A DNA stretch of 64,000 nucleotides from Paludibacteraceae bacterium. Lineage in GTDB: Bacteria > Bacteroidota > Bacteroidia > Bacteroidales > Paludibacteraceae. Shown here one piece after another: positions 9,920 through 19,374 of the stretch. The stretch spans positions 1 through 64,000 of the forward strand of contig JAGCWQ010000069.1 in NCBI GenBank assembly GCA_017961765.1, read 5' to 3'. A model generated the notes under the pieces. That model did no database searches. It worked only from the letters and a program-made list of their open reading frames with translations, and was not told where the DNA came from. Positions within the stretch are counted from its first letter, which is position 1; each line of letters begins with the position of its first letter. The position numbers and the translations under genes are program-made.

Positions 9920-11251
9920 ATGAAGCAGTTCGCATATCTAATGGCCTTCCTGCCACTCCTTCTCTGTTCAAACCAAAGAGTAACTGCCCAATCGGACAGC
10001 ATTTCCATGACGCAACCTGATGGTGCGAAAGGAGATATCGTGAAAAAAGGCCTCTCCTTCGGTCCTTTGCCAGTCGTCGCTTTCGATCAAAACAAGGGCT
10101 TCCAATATGGCGCCCTGCTGAATATCTATGATTTCGGAAATGGGGAATACTATCCCAACGTACGGCAGAATTGGTATATCGAGGCATCCGCCTACACGAA
10201 GGGGAGCCAACAATACGTGATTTCGTACGACACTAAATATCTGATTCCGAACGTACGCCTCTCCACCGCCTCCTGCCTTTTGGTGGAGAAAATGCTCGAT
10301 TTCTACGGCTTCAACGGCTACGAATCACTGTACGACAACAACCTCGACGCCACCTTCTACCGAATGGAACGAATCGTTCCCTACGTGAAGGTCGATCTCA
10401 CGGGACACATCATCCCCAACCGACTCTCCTGGGAGGTAGGCTACCACTTCAAATGGTTCGGATTGGACAACGTCTCCTTGGAGGGAGAAGAGGAAAATAA
10501 TATTCTAGGCGGGAAGACCCTCTATGAGAAATACCAAGATTGGGGCATCATATCGCAACAAGAGGCCAAAGGCGGACGAAGCAGTGCCCTACGCGTAGGA
10601 TTCATCTACGATACCCGCGATTTTGAGCCGGCACCCTCCAAAGGAATCTGGGCAGAGGCCCACGCCATCTTAGCACCCAAGGCATTCGGTACCACCGAAT
10701 CCTACTACCGCTACTCAGCCACCTTCCGTCAATACCTGCCATTGGCTGAAGACCGACTCGTCTTCGCCTACCGTATGAACTACCAAGGAACCATCGGAGA
10801 TTACGCCCCATTCTATGTACTTCCCTACTACACCTATGTGGGCGCGGGATATGATCGTGACGGATTCGGAGGCTACCGAACGGCAAGAGGTATTCTAAGA
10901 AACAGGGTACAAGCCTTGGATGTGGCCATGTTTAACGCAGAGATGAGATGGAAGTTCTATCGGACACATCTATTCAAACAAAATCTCTATCTCGCCTTGA
11001 ACGGATTCCTGGACGGCACATCAGCCATCCGAAAGTATGACATGAGCTACCGAGGCGAGGAAGATGCGCTCGAACGCTACTACTACGATAGATTCGTCAA
11101 TACAGAGAAGGAGAAGTTCCACCTCTCGGCAGGCGGAGGATTGCGCATCGGCATCAACCAAAACTTCATCATTGCCATCGACTATGGCGTTCCATTTAAG
11201 AAACAAGACGGTGGCGGAAGCCTCTACATCAATACAGGCTTCCTATTCTGA
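9920..11251 (+). CDS. Outer-membrane beta-barrel protein of the Omp85/BamA-TamA type
   Basis: 443 residues starting with a signal peptide (MKQFAYLMAFLPLLLCSNQ, cleavage near TAQS at residue 24). The mature part is rich in alternating aromatic strands. It shows GFIYDTRDFEPAPSKGIW, which matches the D15/Omp85 surface-antigen motif, and ends in an aromatic residue (NTGFLF) as outer-membrane barrels do. POTRA domains are absent, so it is the barrel-only form common in Bacteroidota. Known Omp85 barrels insert or export proteins or act as lipases when fused, and no fused domain is present here. The substrate cannot be told. It is monocistronic, facing away from the LRR gene and converging on ybeY. 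Confidence 0.8.
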   Translation: MKQFAYLMAFLPLLLCSNQRVTAQSDSISMTQPDGAKGDIVKKGLSFGPLPVVAFDQNKGFQYGALLNIYDFGNGEYYPNVRQNWYIEASAYTKGSQQYVISYDTKYLIPNVRLSTASCLLVEKMLDFYGFNGYESLYDNNLDATFYRMERIVPYVKVDLTGHIIPNRLSWEVGYHFKWFGLDNVSLEGEEENNILGGKTLYEKYQDWGIISQQEAKGGRSSALRVGFIYDTRDFEPAPSKGIWAEAHAILAPKAFGTTESYYRYSATFRQYLPLAEDRLVFAYRMNYQGTIGDYAPFYVLPYYTYVGAGYDRDGFGGYRTARGILRNRVQALDVAMFNAEMRWKFYRTHLFKQNLYLALNGFLDGTSAIRKYDMSYRGEEDALERYYYDRFVNTEKEKFHLSAGGGLRIGINQNFIIAIDYGVPFKKQDGGGSLYINTGFLF

Positions 11252-11252
11252 T

Positions 11253-11279
11253 ATAGGGAAGTGCAACAGAAGTCCCTAT
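11253..11279. terminator. Weak stem-loop between convergent genes
   Basis: ATAGGGA (11253-11259) pairs with TCCCTAT (11273-11279). There is no T-run, so termination is uncertain. The position between the convergent barrel gene and ybeY fits. Confidence 0.3.
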
Positions 11280-11312
11280 GATTTACAGTCTGAAAATAAT
11301 AACTCGTAAATA

Positions 11313-11744
11313 TTAAATGGCACCGCCCCTGCTACGATAGATCTCCAGTGCCTCGTTCTCGCACTTCTCCATAATCTCCCGTTCACCCGGGCCTTTGTCG
11401 TTGATGCCACAAAGATGAAGAATACCATGGATGATAACACGGTGAAGCTCCGTCTCGTAGGTCGCCCCGAATTTCTCGGCATTGGTAGCCACCGTATCAA
11501 GACTTATGAAAAGGTCGCCCGAAATCTTCTTCTCCTCCGTATAGTCGAACGTGATAATATCCGTATAGTAATCATGCTGGAGATATTGCCTATTGACCTC
11601 CAGAATATGCTCGTCTGAACAGAAAATGTAAGAGATATCCCCGACCTTATAGCCATACCGGGAAGCAACCTCTTTCACCCAAGCCGAAATCTCCCGCTTC
11701 TTGATGGCAGGCATCTTTACATCTTCAGCATAATATGTTATCAT
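11313..11744 (-). CDS. ybeY: Endoribonuclease YbeY (16S rRNA 3' maturation)
   Basis: 143 residues, normal length. The metal-binding signature HGILHLCGINDK is present at residues 106-117. The first two His are kept, and the third ligand position is D-K instead of the usual D-H, a variant I believe is common in Bacteroidota homologues. YbeY is a single-strand-specific RNase that takes part in 16S rRNA 3'-end processing and late ribosome quality control in the cytoplasm. It is the last gene of the minus-strand run starting at dut, and starts 15 bp after the stop of the SpmAB gene. Confidence 0.93.
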   Translation of the reverse strand: MITYYAEDVKMPAIKKREISAWVKEVASRYGYKVGDISYIFCSDEHILEVNRQYLQHDYYTDIITFDYTEEKKISGDLFISLDTVATNAEKFGATYETELHRVIIHGILHLCGINDKGPGEREIMEKCENEALEIYRSRGGAI

Positions 11745-11759
11745 ATCCTTTTTGTTTTA

Positions 11760-12992
11760 TCAATGGAAGAAATAGTATCCTATCAAAATTGCGGCGATGA
11801 CTCCTCCGAGGTCAGCCACCAGACCGGCTGTGACCGCATATCGAGTCTTCCGTATGCCCACCGAACCGAAATAGAGGGCTATCACATAGAAAGTCGTATC
11901 TGCCGCACCTTGGAAGAGGCAAGAGAGCCTACCAACGAAGGAATCGGCACCATGTGTCAGCATCGTCTCCACCATCATTCCCTTGGCTCCGCTTCCGCTC
12001 AATGGCTTCATGAAAGCCGTGGGCAGGGCTTCCACAAAATCGGTATTCACCGAAAAGAGCGAGAAGAACCAACGGATAGCATCTATTAGATAATCCATCG
12101 CCCCTGAGGCACGGAAGACGCCAATAGCCACCAGTATGGCCACCAAATAAGGCATGATCTTGACAGAAGTGTCAAAGCCCATTTTTGCCCCTTCAATGAA
12201 CGATTCGTAAACATTGATTCGCTTGTATGCACCCGCCAATACAAAGGCGACTATGACGCTGAAAAGAATCGCATTACTGCCTATTCTCGAGACATGCTCC
12301 AACTCCTCTTTGTTCAATCCAGAAAGGAAATACATCGCCACCCCTAAGATAGTGGCAATACCGAGAATTCCACCAATCAAAACAGGATTGAACAACTTAA
12401 TCTTCTGCTTAAGACCGACAAAAATAATGGCAGTCAATGTGGAAAAAAAGGTAGCTAACAACAACGGTATGAAAATGTCCGTAGGATTTGCAGCACCGAA
12501 CTCTTTCCGTTGAGCCATAATGGTAATGGGGATAAGGGTCAATCCAGAGGTGTTGAGAGCCAAAAACATAATTTGGGCATTCGAGGCAGTATCTTTGTTG
12601 GGATTCAGCTCCTGCAGGCTGTTCATGGCTTTCAGTCCAAGAGGGGTCGCTGCATTATCAAGTCCCAACATATTGGCCGAAAAATTCATGACCAGCTGCC
12701 CATGGACAGGGTGGTTCTTGGGTATCTCGGGGAAAAGCTTGCTGAAGAAAGGTCCGACAATACGTGACAAGAAATTCACGACACCCGCTTTCTCGCCAAT
12801 GTTCATCAACCCCATCCATAAAATCATTACACCACTGAGGGGTAGGATAATCTGCATGATTGCAGTCCTCGACAACTCGAAGGTACTGTTCACCATCCGC
12901 TCGAAGACCGAGTAGTCGCCTCCAAAGCATTGGGCAAGCGCCACGACCATGGAGACCAGAAAAAATCCAACCCAAATATAATTCAAAACCAT
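11760..12992 (-). CDS. SpmA/SpmB-type nucleoside-recognition (Gate domain) membrane protein
   Basis: 410 residues with about ten hydrophobic segments. The N-terminal half matches spore maturation protein A (NMLGLDNAATPLGLKAM near residue 105; FLALNTSGLTLIPITIM near residue 147). The C-terminal half matches SpmB (PLSGSGAKGMMVETM near residue 330). Fusion of the two is normal in Bacteroidota, which do not sporulate, so the name reflects homology only. These Gate-domain proteins are thought to be transporters or channels with an unproven substrate. It lies 81 bp after the oxidoreductase gene, in the same direction. Confidence 0.85.
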   Translation of the reverse strand: MVLNYIWVGFFLVSMVVALAQCFGGDYSVFERMVNSTFELSRTAIMQIILPLSGVMILWMGLMNIGEKAGVVNFLSRIVGPFFSKLFPEIPKNHPVHGQLVMNFSANMLGLDNAATPLGLKAMNSLQELNPNKDTASNAQIMFLALNTSGLTLIPITIMAQRKEFGAANPTDIFIPLLLATFFSTLTAIIFVGLKQKIKLFNPVLIGGILGIATILGVAMYFLSGLNKEELEHVSRIGSNAILFSVIVAFVLAGAYKRINVYESFIEGAKMGFDTSVKIMPYLVAILVAIGVFRASGAMDYLIDAIRWFFSLFSVNTDFVEALPTAFMKPLSGSGAKGMMVETMLTHGADSFVGRLSCLFQGAADTTFYVIALYFGSVGIRKTRYAVTAGLVADLGGVIAAILIGYYFFH

Positions 12993-13073
12993 TGCTTATC
13001 CAATTTATAAACCTACGCCGAAACGTAGGCCATCTATTGTTCCGTGCCAGCAACACGGACAAAACCATCCAAT

Positions 13074-14060
13074 TTATCTGTCAAATTGTTCTTTTGCCTT
13101 TTGGTTGACTCTATCGATCAATTCCATCAAGTCGATTGACATCTCATGCGACCAACGATCACTCTCCGTCACTCCCCTATCCAAACAGTCCATCACTTCC
13201 TGCGCCTCATAATTATAACCGTTGGAAATCGTCTCCACTTCTATCTCAGAAGGAAGGTCATCGCCCATAGAACAGGTCAGTTGGGTAGGCATGTGGAACA
13301 TACGGCAAAGCCGCAAAGAGCCACCAGAAAGATACAGTTTCGCATCACACTCCAGACGCATGGCGAAGGATGCTGTCAGCATACTGATTTCCCCTTTGGC
13401 ATGTTTCATCAAAATGGCCGTCGTCATATCCGTTCCTGTGGGAGCAGGGACAGAAACAACCTCTATGGAGTTCGGTTTCCCGAATAAAAATAGGGCTAAA
13501 AACAACGGATAGATACCAATGTCGTAAACCGCACCACCACCCAGCGAAGGAGCAAACAGCCTACTGTTTTCATCATACTTCGCAACGAAGCCGAATTCAG
13601 CCTGCAAAAGCAACGGTTTCCCATATTTTCCGCCCTCCATTTCCGCCTTAAAACGACGGATAGTTGGCAAGAAACGGCTCCACAAAGCCTCCATCAAGAA
13701 GAGCTTTTTCTCACGAGCCAAGGAGACCATTTCACGCACATCGGCCGCCTGGAGGGCAAAGGGCTTTTCACACAAAACCGCCTTCCCCGCCATCAACGAA
13801 CGGCGAGTATGCTCCAAATGCAAATGGTTGGGAGTAGCAATATAAACAATGTCCACATCCGGATCGACCCACAACTCCTCGTAGGAGCCATAGGCCTTCT
13901 CAAAGCCGAATTGCCGACGGAAATCCTCCGCCTTCTCCATCTGACGGGAGGCCACAGCATAGCGGAGAGCTTGCGGACAAGCAGCGAGCCCCTCCGCAAA
14001 TTTTCCGGCGATATGACCGGCTCCCACTATAGCCCATCTATACTTCCTACCCGTTGCCAT
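13074..14060 (-). CDS. Gfo/Idh/MocA family NAD(P)-dependent oxidoreductase
   Basis: 328 residues. The N-terminal Rossmann fold shows AIVGAGHIAGKFAEGL, and the family EKP motif is in VLCEKPFALQAADV near residue 97. The middle region GGGAVYDIGIYPL is typical of the dihydrodiol dehydrogenase/sugar dehydrogenase branch. A sugar or related alcohol is the probable substrate, but which one cannot be told. It is separated by only 2 bp from the stop of the Wzz-like gene, so the two are surely co-transcribed. A role in surface-sugar metabolism is possible but only from context. Confidence 0.87.
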   Translation of the reverse strand: MATGRKYRWAIVGAGHIAGKFAEGLAACPQALRYAVASRQMEKAEDFRRQFGFEKAYGSYEELWVDPDVDIVYIATPNHLHLEHTRRSLMAGKAVLCEKPFALQAADVREMVSLAREKKLFLMEALWSRFLPTIRRFKAEMEGGKYGKPLLLQAEFGFVAKYDENSRLFAPSLGGGAVYDIGIYPLFLALFLFGKPNSIEVVSVPAPTGTDMTTAILMKHAKGEISMLTASFAMRLECDAKLYLSGGSLRLCRMFHMPTQLTCSMGDDLPSEIEVETISNGYNYEAQEVMDCLDRGVTESDRWSHEMSIDLMELIDRVNQKAKEQFDR

Positions 14061-14062
14061 TT

Positions 14063-15040
14063 CTATTTATTCTCCAAAAAATCCTTTACGTCTTTTCTTG
14101 AAAATAGAATAAGGGAAACTACCAAGCCAATCAAGAACGAAAGACTCACATACTTAATAACGGATTTCGTGATACGGTTTTCAGCCTTAGGCTGCAAACT
14201 AAATTCACTAACGAAATTGACACATCGATTGTTGATCTCCTTCATCCATTGAAGGTCATAGATACGAGACTCCAACTTGAGCATGTCATCGTGGTACAAC
14301 TTCTTCTCCTTCTCATTCAAAATCACAGTTTTGTCAGCACCATAATGGGAATTCTTAGGTTGCTTGAAGTACTCCAATTTACGAAGGCTATCCAACATGA
14401 CAATCTCATTATTGATGGAAGCGATGTTTTCATCAATTTGCTTCATACGCATCTCATTCTCCGCTTTCAACACGGAATTATTGGAGAAATAGTAGAGAAG
14501 GGCTTCCGGCATTTTGTCGAAGAGCGGCAAATTCTCCTTCACGACCACCTCAATGATCAGACGGTCCTTCATACGCGTGCAAGTTGTATCCATGGCATCG
14601 TAACGATTCTCGTAATCGACCTTGTCCGGCGTTCCGTCCACCATCTCGTCAATGATATAGTAGGACTTGATGGAAAGTAAGTCCTTCGCTTCGTCGCCTG
14701 TCAAGTTGAGGCTCTCGCCTATCAACGTCTTATCCTCATTTTGGCAATACATATCCAACGTATTGAGCAAAGAATTGAAGAAATAGGCATCATGCATGTT
14801 GATGGTCATTTCGACGCTTGCCTTGTGCTTCAAGTTACCCTTCCTCGATTCAAATAGAGCGTAACCGAGGCCTAAAAGCATAAATAGCCCTATGATCAGC
14901 TTCTGTTTATAGATGAAGCGCAACACCCATGTTCCCAAACGCATCAGCAATTTGAGGAAAGAAATCGTGTAGTTTATGCCAATCCTGAGGAGATCCAGCA
15001 AATCCACTTCGTTTTTATCCAAGTTTCCCATACTCTGCAT
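14063..15040 (-). CDS. Wzz-like chain-length-determinant-type membrane protein
   Basis: 325 residues. One transmembrane segment is near 50-70 (LIIGLFMLLGLGYALFES) and one near 300-318 (YVSLSFLIGLVVSLILF). A long periplasmic part with coiled-coil character lies between them (KAENEMRMKQIDENIASINN). Two flanking membrane segments with a coiled periplasmic middle is the layout of Wzz/PCP proteins. The classic Pro/Gly motif before TM2 is not obvious and no kinase domain is attached. A role in surface polysaccharide length control is an inference from architecture. It follows the EnvC-like gene by 29 bp. Confidence 0.55.
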   Translation of the reverse strand: MQSMGNLDKNEVDLLDLLRIGINYTISFLKLLMRLGTWVLRFIYKQKLIIGLFMLLGLGYALFESRKGNLKHKASVEMTINMHDAYFFNSLLNTLDMYCQNEDKTLIGESLNLTGDEAKDLLSIKSYYIIDEMVDGTPDKVDYENRYDAMDTTCTRMKDRLIIEVVVKENLPLFDKMPEALLYYFSNNSVLKAENEMRMKQIDENIASINNEIVMLDSLRKLEYFKQPKNSHYGADKTVILNEKEKKLYHDDMLKLESRIYDLQWMKEINNRCVNFVSEFSLQPKAENRITKSVIKYVSLSFLIGLVVSLILFSRKDVKDFLENK

Positions 15041-15069
15041 ATAAATTATTGTTATGAATTATTTTATTT

Positions 15070-16386
15070 CTATCTCTTTTTCAGCCATTTCTCGGGATTC
15101 TGCAAATCCTTCTCCTTCCAGATCTGGAAGAAAAGGGTTGCCCTGTACTTATCATCCGGATCCTCAAATATCTTGCCCAGCTTATGGCCGCTTTTCACGT
15201 TGTCGCCGACCTTTACATAGACTTTCGTCAGGTTGGCATAGACCGTGAGGAAGTTACCGTGACGGACGATTATGGCATTGTTATTACCAGGGACGGCAAA
15301 GCACTGAGTCACCACGCCATCGTAAACCAAAGAGGCTTCCGAACCTTTGGGCGAGGATATGTATATACCCTTGTTATCCGTCGTGACGTGCTTCAGGATC
15401 GGGTGCTGCTGCTTTCCGAAATGGCCTACGACACGACCATTCACGGGCCATGGGAGCGATCCCAACCTTTTCTCGAAACCACCGGAGACGATCTTCTCCG
15501 TCTTCGTCATGGCATAACCACCCTTCGTGGTCGGCTTGGTTGCCTGCTTGCGTTTTTCACGCTCCGAAGCCTCCCGTGCCTGCTTTGCAATCAAATCCTG
15601 AATGCGCTTATTCAGTTGTTCGGACTGGCGTTGCTGCTCCTGGAGCTCCTTCATCAGTTGTTTCTCCTGCTTCTTGAGCGACTCCACCATGTCGTTCTGC
15701 TTCTGCTTCTCGGCGAGCAATTGTCTATGCTCCGACTCCTGGTCTTTCAGCAATCGTTCCGATTGAAGCTTAGCTATCTCGATTTCCTGCTTTTGGATAT
15801 CCAACTCCACCCGCGTCCGCTCTATAAACTCAGCCTGCTCCCTCCGGAGCGTGGCGAACTTATTGATATAGTTGAAACGCATATAGGCCTCGTGGAACGA
15901 TTGAGCCGAAAGGACAAACAACAACTTGTCCTGCGTCTTCTGCTTCACATAGGCATGGTATATGAGTTCGACATACTTCTCCTTCATATACTCATACTCG
16001 CACTGCATGGCACCCAAACTCTCGTTCATCTCGGTGATACGGCTGTCAAGAGCCATAATCTCCTTGCCTTGGTTCTCCATTAGAGTCGTACGACGCCTGA
16101 TGTCGGAATTGATCTGTTCCAACTGCTTCATCGACTGACGGGTTGACTGTCGCGTCTCCGCCAACGACTGGTCTATCTTCTTCACATTCTTATTGATAGA
16201 AGACTGTTTGTTTTTCAGGTCCTTCAGCGTCTCGGATGTTTTGTTGGCCGGTTGCGTCTTCTTAGTAGTCTGTTTCGTCTGCTGTGTCTTCTTCTGAGGC
16301 GCCTTCTGCCCGAAGCAGGAGATGTCCGATTGCCCACCCAAGAGACAACCAACCGTCAAAGACAATATGACCAACAACTTTCTCAT
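15070..16386 (-). CDS. EnvC-like murein hydrolase activator with degenerate LytM (M23) domain
   Basis: 438 residues: signal peptide (MRKLLVILSLTVGCLLGGQ), long coiled coil about 45-270 rich in Lys/Gln, and a C-terminal M23/LytM fold about 310-435. The zinc ligands of active M23 enzymes are missing. The HxGxD position reads NKGIYI, YAHL reads YANL, and the final HxH is replaced in LFFQIWKE. This matches the EnvC principle, where an inactive LytM domain switches on cell-wall amidases at the division site. Coiled coil plus degenerate LytM is diagnostic enough for the family. It is directly next to the DUF4292 gene (stop and start adjacent), in the gene order usual for Bacteroidota. Confidence 0.88.
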   Translation of the reverse strand: MRKLLVILSLTVGCLLGGQSDISCFGQKAPQKKTQQTKQTTKKTQPANKTSETLKDLKNKQSSINKNVKKIDQSLAETRQSTRQSMKQLEQINSDIRRRTTLMENQGKEIMALDSRITEMNESLGAMQCEYEYMKEKYVELIYHAYVKQKTQDKLLFVLSAQSFHEAYMRFNYINKFATLRREQAEFIERTRVELDIQKQEIEIAKLQSERLLKDQESEHRQLLAEKQKQNDMVESLKKQEKQLMKELQEQQRQSEQLNKRIQDLIAKQAREASEREKRKQATKPTTKGGYAMTKTEKIVSGGFEKRLGSLPWPVNGRVVGHFGKQQHPILKHVTTDNKGIYISSPKGSEASLVYDGVVTQCFAVPGNNNAIIVRHGNFLTVYANLTKVYVKVGDNVKSGHKLGKIFEDPDDKYRATLFFQIWKEKDLQNPEKWLKKR

Positions 16387-17184
16387 TTACTGAAGCATGG
16401 ACAATAAGTCCTCCATGGAAACCTTCTCGTAGGAAGAAGGGACACTGGAGTCGAAAACCAATTTTTTATCAAGCTCCACCTTTTTATAGTCGATATCCAA
16501 ATTCTTGGGACTCTTCCCGTCTGAAGTCTGGAATTTAATCTGATGAGGGAAGATGAACCCATTCTCCAACGCATTAAACTTGGAATAGCTCCAATGCAAT
16601 GTGTGAGAGGTCTTATCGGACATGACTGAAGCCTGCTGAACCCGATATTCGTTGTTCACGATAAACTCTTGCATGACACCATCCTTCGAATATTGGAGCA
16701 TAATCAAATCTCCCACTTTCCCCTCCTTGAAATCGGATAGAGGTGCCTGAGGATTATCGTATGCAAAAAGTGACTCAGTGAAGATAGCCTGAAAGACATT
16801 ATAATTCAAACCGACATCTGACTTCTTCACCACCTCGTCAAATCCAGATTTAAAATAACGCTTGTGGATTCGGTCGATGACCATGAGGGAGTCTTGGGTG
16901 ACGAAGACACGTCCCACCTCCATACCTAAAAACGGCTGGATGGAGACCATGATAGCACTGTCCTTTCGTATTCGGAGCGAACCGTTCACACTGAACGAGT
17001 TGCCCTTCCCCGCTATCGAAAGAGTCATTTTAGAGACACTAAACGTAGTATATTCAATAGGACAGAACTGGGACGACACCGCTTTCGTCTTGTGATCCTT
17101 ACTACTTTTGCAGGCATGGAACGACAAGGCAAATGCCAACGACACCATAATATATATGAACCGTTTACTCAACATATTCACCAC
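16387..17184 (-). CDS. DUF4292 lipoprotein
   Basis: 265 residues, with a lipoprotein signal ending in the lipobox-like LSFHAC at about residue 25. The rest is mostly beta strand with the segment GKGNSFSVNGSLRIRKDSAI, as in the DUF4292 family, which is structurally related to LolA/LolB-type lipoprotein carriers. The start overlaps the 3' end of the TPR gene by 20 bp; a start three codons later (MLSKRF) is also possible. Function is unknown; a periplasmic or outer-membrane role with the TPR and EnvC-like neighbours is likely from the conserved order. Confidence 0.82.
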   Translation of the reverse strand: MVNMLSKRFIYIMVSLAFALSFHACKSSKDHKTKAVSSQFCPIEYTTFSVSKMTLSIAGKGNSFSVNGSLRIRKDSAIMVSIQPFLGMEVGRVFVTQDSLMVIDRIHKRYFKSGFDEVVKKSDVGLNYNVFQAIFTESLFAYDNPQAPLSDFKEGKVGDLIMLQYSKDGVMQEFIVNNEYRVQQASVMSDKTSHTLHWSYSKFNALENGFIFPHQIKFQTSDGKSPKNLDIDYKKVELDKKLVFDSSVPSSYEKVSMEDLLSMLQ

Positions 17185-18931
17185 TCTCTATTTTTTGTTT
17201 CAACTTCTCCAAACCATCATACTTCTCCATGCTACCCTCGGAAGTACGCATAGCGTAGGCTTGTTTCCATATCTCGATTGCCTTCCCCTTCTCACCGTTC
17301 ATGAAGAGGATGTCACCATAATGCTCCAACATCTCCGCATTGCTACCCCCTCCGTTGGCGTAGGCCTGCTCAATATACATCATGGCAAGGAGATAGTTTC
17401 CCTGCTTGAAATAGACCCAAGCATAAGTATCGAGATAGATGGCATTCTTAGGGCTGGATTGAACTGCAATACCGCTCATCCGCTCGGCCTTCTGCAGATC
17501 CTGTCCCTCCACTGCCAATGAATAGGCGTAGTTGTTTAAAGCCAAAATATTCTTCTCGTCCAAGACGATAGCACTGTCGTAGGCCGCAAAAGCCGCCTCC
17601 TTCTTACCCATGGAAGAGTAGATATCGCCCATGCTTCCCTGAATCACCGAGGCCAAAGGGAGGTTCTTCGACTTGAGCAGTTCGACGGCCTTTCCCCATG
17701 CGATGATGGTCGAATCCTTCTTATCCATGTTTTGGTAAGCTACCCCTAAGGTATAGTAGAAATTCGCATTCTCGGGGAAGTGCTCCAACGCCTCCGTACA
17801 AGTGTTGTAAACACCCATCGTATCATTCTGCATCATGTAGTAATTCATCAGAATGCTCCATGACTCCTCATACTTAGGATTGATTTCCAAAGCCTTGCGG
17901 ATATACTTGAATCCTTCCGGATCCTTCTTGTCAATGAGGAATGAAGAGTAGGCCAGATAAGGGAACTCCTCGTTGGAGTGCATCTTGATGAGATTGAGGA
18001 AGATCGAATCGTCGATTCTGTTCATCACGATAGAATCTTGGGCAACGTATGCCAAGATGTTCTTCTTCACCTCCAAATCGGCAGAAGAGTCGCTCAAGAC
18101 ACTCCTGATCAAATCCATACCCTCGTCCGCACGCTCAGTAGAGACATACAGCAGAGCCAGCTGCGTCTTCGCCACAGCATCGTTCGGCGTACTCTTCAAC
18201 GCATTTTTATAAGCCTTTTCAGCCTTTTTAGTGTTACCAACAGCCTGGTAAAGGTCTCCCTTCAACACCTTGAATTTCGTATCCCTCGGGAAAGCCTTGA
18301 TGAGTTTATCCACCTCCGAAAAAGCCTTTTTCTCCTTATGCTGAAGCACATAGATTTTGAACTTTTCCATCGTTATGCGATCATTAATCCCCATAGACTC
18401 TTCCAATCCTTCCCAAGCGGCCAAGGCTTTGTCGTATTGTTTCGTCTGCGTATAGATTTGAGCCAACATATAGTAGTAGTACTCCGAATTCTCCGGATTG
18501 TTCTTCAACACATTCTCGTAGGTCGTCGCCGCCAAATCATATTCGTTGTTGTCAGTATAAAGTTGAGCCAAGACTTGGTTGGTCCAGACATTGGTCGGAT
18601 CGAGGGAGACGGCCTTCAACATATAGTTCTTGGCCAATTTGATTCTACCGACCGAAATGTTGATGTTAGCCAATTCGGAATAGACAGCAGCCCTATTCGG
18701 ATCCAAACAGAGGCATCGGTAGAGGTTATCCGCCGCCGCATCATAATTCTTCAACGAACGCTGCCTCAAAGCCTCCAAGAAATAGTATTGGAATTTCCTC
18801 TCTACACGCGGATTAGGATGCAAAGGGGAAGAGGCGGATGGCTGACCCGCCTGGATAGAATTGACCAAAAGAGGAAGAAGCAGGAGTAGAACACCGATTA
18901 ACTTCCTCCCTATTCCGATTCCGAATCTCAT
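17165..18931 (-). CDS. Secreted tetratricopeptide-repeat protein
   Basis: 588 residues: signal peptide (LIGVLLLLLPLLVNSIQAG) followed by about a dozen TPRs. Typical ones are AKNYMLKAVSLDPTNVWTNQVLAQLY near 100 and the run ending near 560. TPRs form solenoids for assembling protein complexes, and this one should act in the periplasm. It lies between dut and DUF4292, an arrangement seen in many Bacteroidota, and starts 8 bp after the dut stop. It probably cooperates with the DUF4292 and EnvC-like proteins in envelope maintenance, but that is inference. Confidence 0.85.
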   Translation of the reverse strand: MRFGIGIGRKLIGVLLLLLPLLVNSIQAGQPSASSPLHPNPRVERKFQYYFLEALRQRSLKNYDAAADNLYRCLCLDPNRAAVYSELANINISVGRIKLAKNYMLKAVSLDPTNVWTNQVLAQLYTDNNEYDLAATTYENVLKNNPENSEYYYYMLAQIYTQTKQYDKALAAWEGLEESMGINDRITMEKFKIYVLQHKEKKAFSEVDKLIKAFPRDTKFKVLKGDLYQAVGNTKKAEKAYKNALKSTPNDAVAKTQLALLYVSTERADEGMDLIRSVLSDSSADLEVKKNILAYVAQDSIVMNRIDDSIFLNLIKMHSNEEFPYLAYSSFLIDKKDPEGFKYIRKALEINPKYEESWSILMNYYMMQNDTMGVYNTCTEALEHFPENANFYYTLGVAYQNMDKKDSTIIAWGKAVELLKSKNLPLASVIQGSMGDIYSSMGKKEAAFAAYDSAIVLDEKNILALNNYAYSLAVEGQDLQKAERMSGIAVQSSPKNAIYLDTYAWVYFKQGNYLLAMMYIEQAYANGGGSNAEMLEHYGDILFMNGEKGKAIEIWKQAYAMRTSEGSMEKYDGLEKLKQKIESGEYVE

Positions 18932-18939
18932 AAACCTTC

Positions 18940-19374
18940 TTATTTTGCCCCCGTGTGACCGAATCCGCCTTCTCCCCGATCAGTCGAATCGAGTTGTGTG
19001 CAAGGCTGCCACTCCACAACGGCATGTTGTGCAACTACCATTTGGCAAATCCTCTCGCCGTCCTCTATTTGGAAAGGCTCATTGGAAAGGTTTACCAAAA
19101 TGACTTTTATCTCGCCTCTATAGTCAGCATCGATGGTACCAGGAGAATTGAGGACGGTGATGCCGTGCTTCGCCGCCAAACCGCTACGGGGCCTGATTTG
19201 CGCCTCATAGCCCTTGGGCAAGGCGATGAAAAGTCCCGTAGGAACCATCTTCCTCTCTAAAGGATGGATGACCACAGGTTCCTCCAAATTGGCACGGAGA
19301 TCCAAGCCTGCCGACAATTCGGTGGCATACTCTGGCAATGGATGTTTTGACTTATTGATAACTGCTATTTTCAT
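18940..19374 (-). CDS. dut: dUTP diphosphatase
   Basis: 144 residues, the normal size of the trimeric dUTPase. All family motifs are visible: AGLDLRAN (1), [11 protein letters not shown] (2), [13 protein letters not shown] (3, with the catalytic Asp), GERICQMV (4) and the Gly-rich tail GEGGFGHTG (5). It hydrolyses dUTP to dUMP and PPi, keeping uracil out of DNA and supplying dTMP synthesis. It is the first gene of the eight-gene minus-strand run. The upstream sequence is AT-rich, but I see no consensus promoter. Confidence 0.96.
   Translation of the reverse strand: MKIAVINKSKHPLPEYATELSAGLDLRANLEEPVVIHPLERKMVPTGLFIALPKGYEAQIRPRSGLAAKHGITVLNSPGTIDADYRGEIKVILVNLSNEPFQIEDGERICQMVVAQHAVVEWQPCTQLDSTDRGEGGFGHTGAK

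Noticed and set aside
15184..16083. 299-codon plus-strand ORF
   Set aside because: It is the reverse-frame shadow of the EnvC-like coiled-coil gene; its Leu-rich composition mirrors the Lys/Gln-rich codons of the real gene.
17978..18889. 303-codon plus-strand ORF
   Set aside because: It is the antisense shadow of the TPR gene, with no protein-family features.
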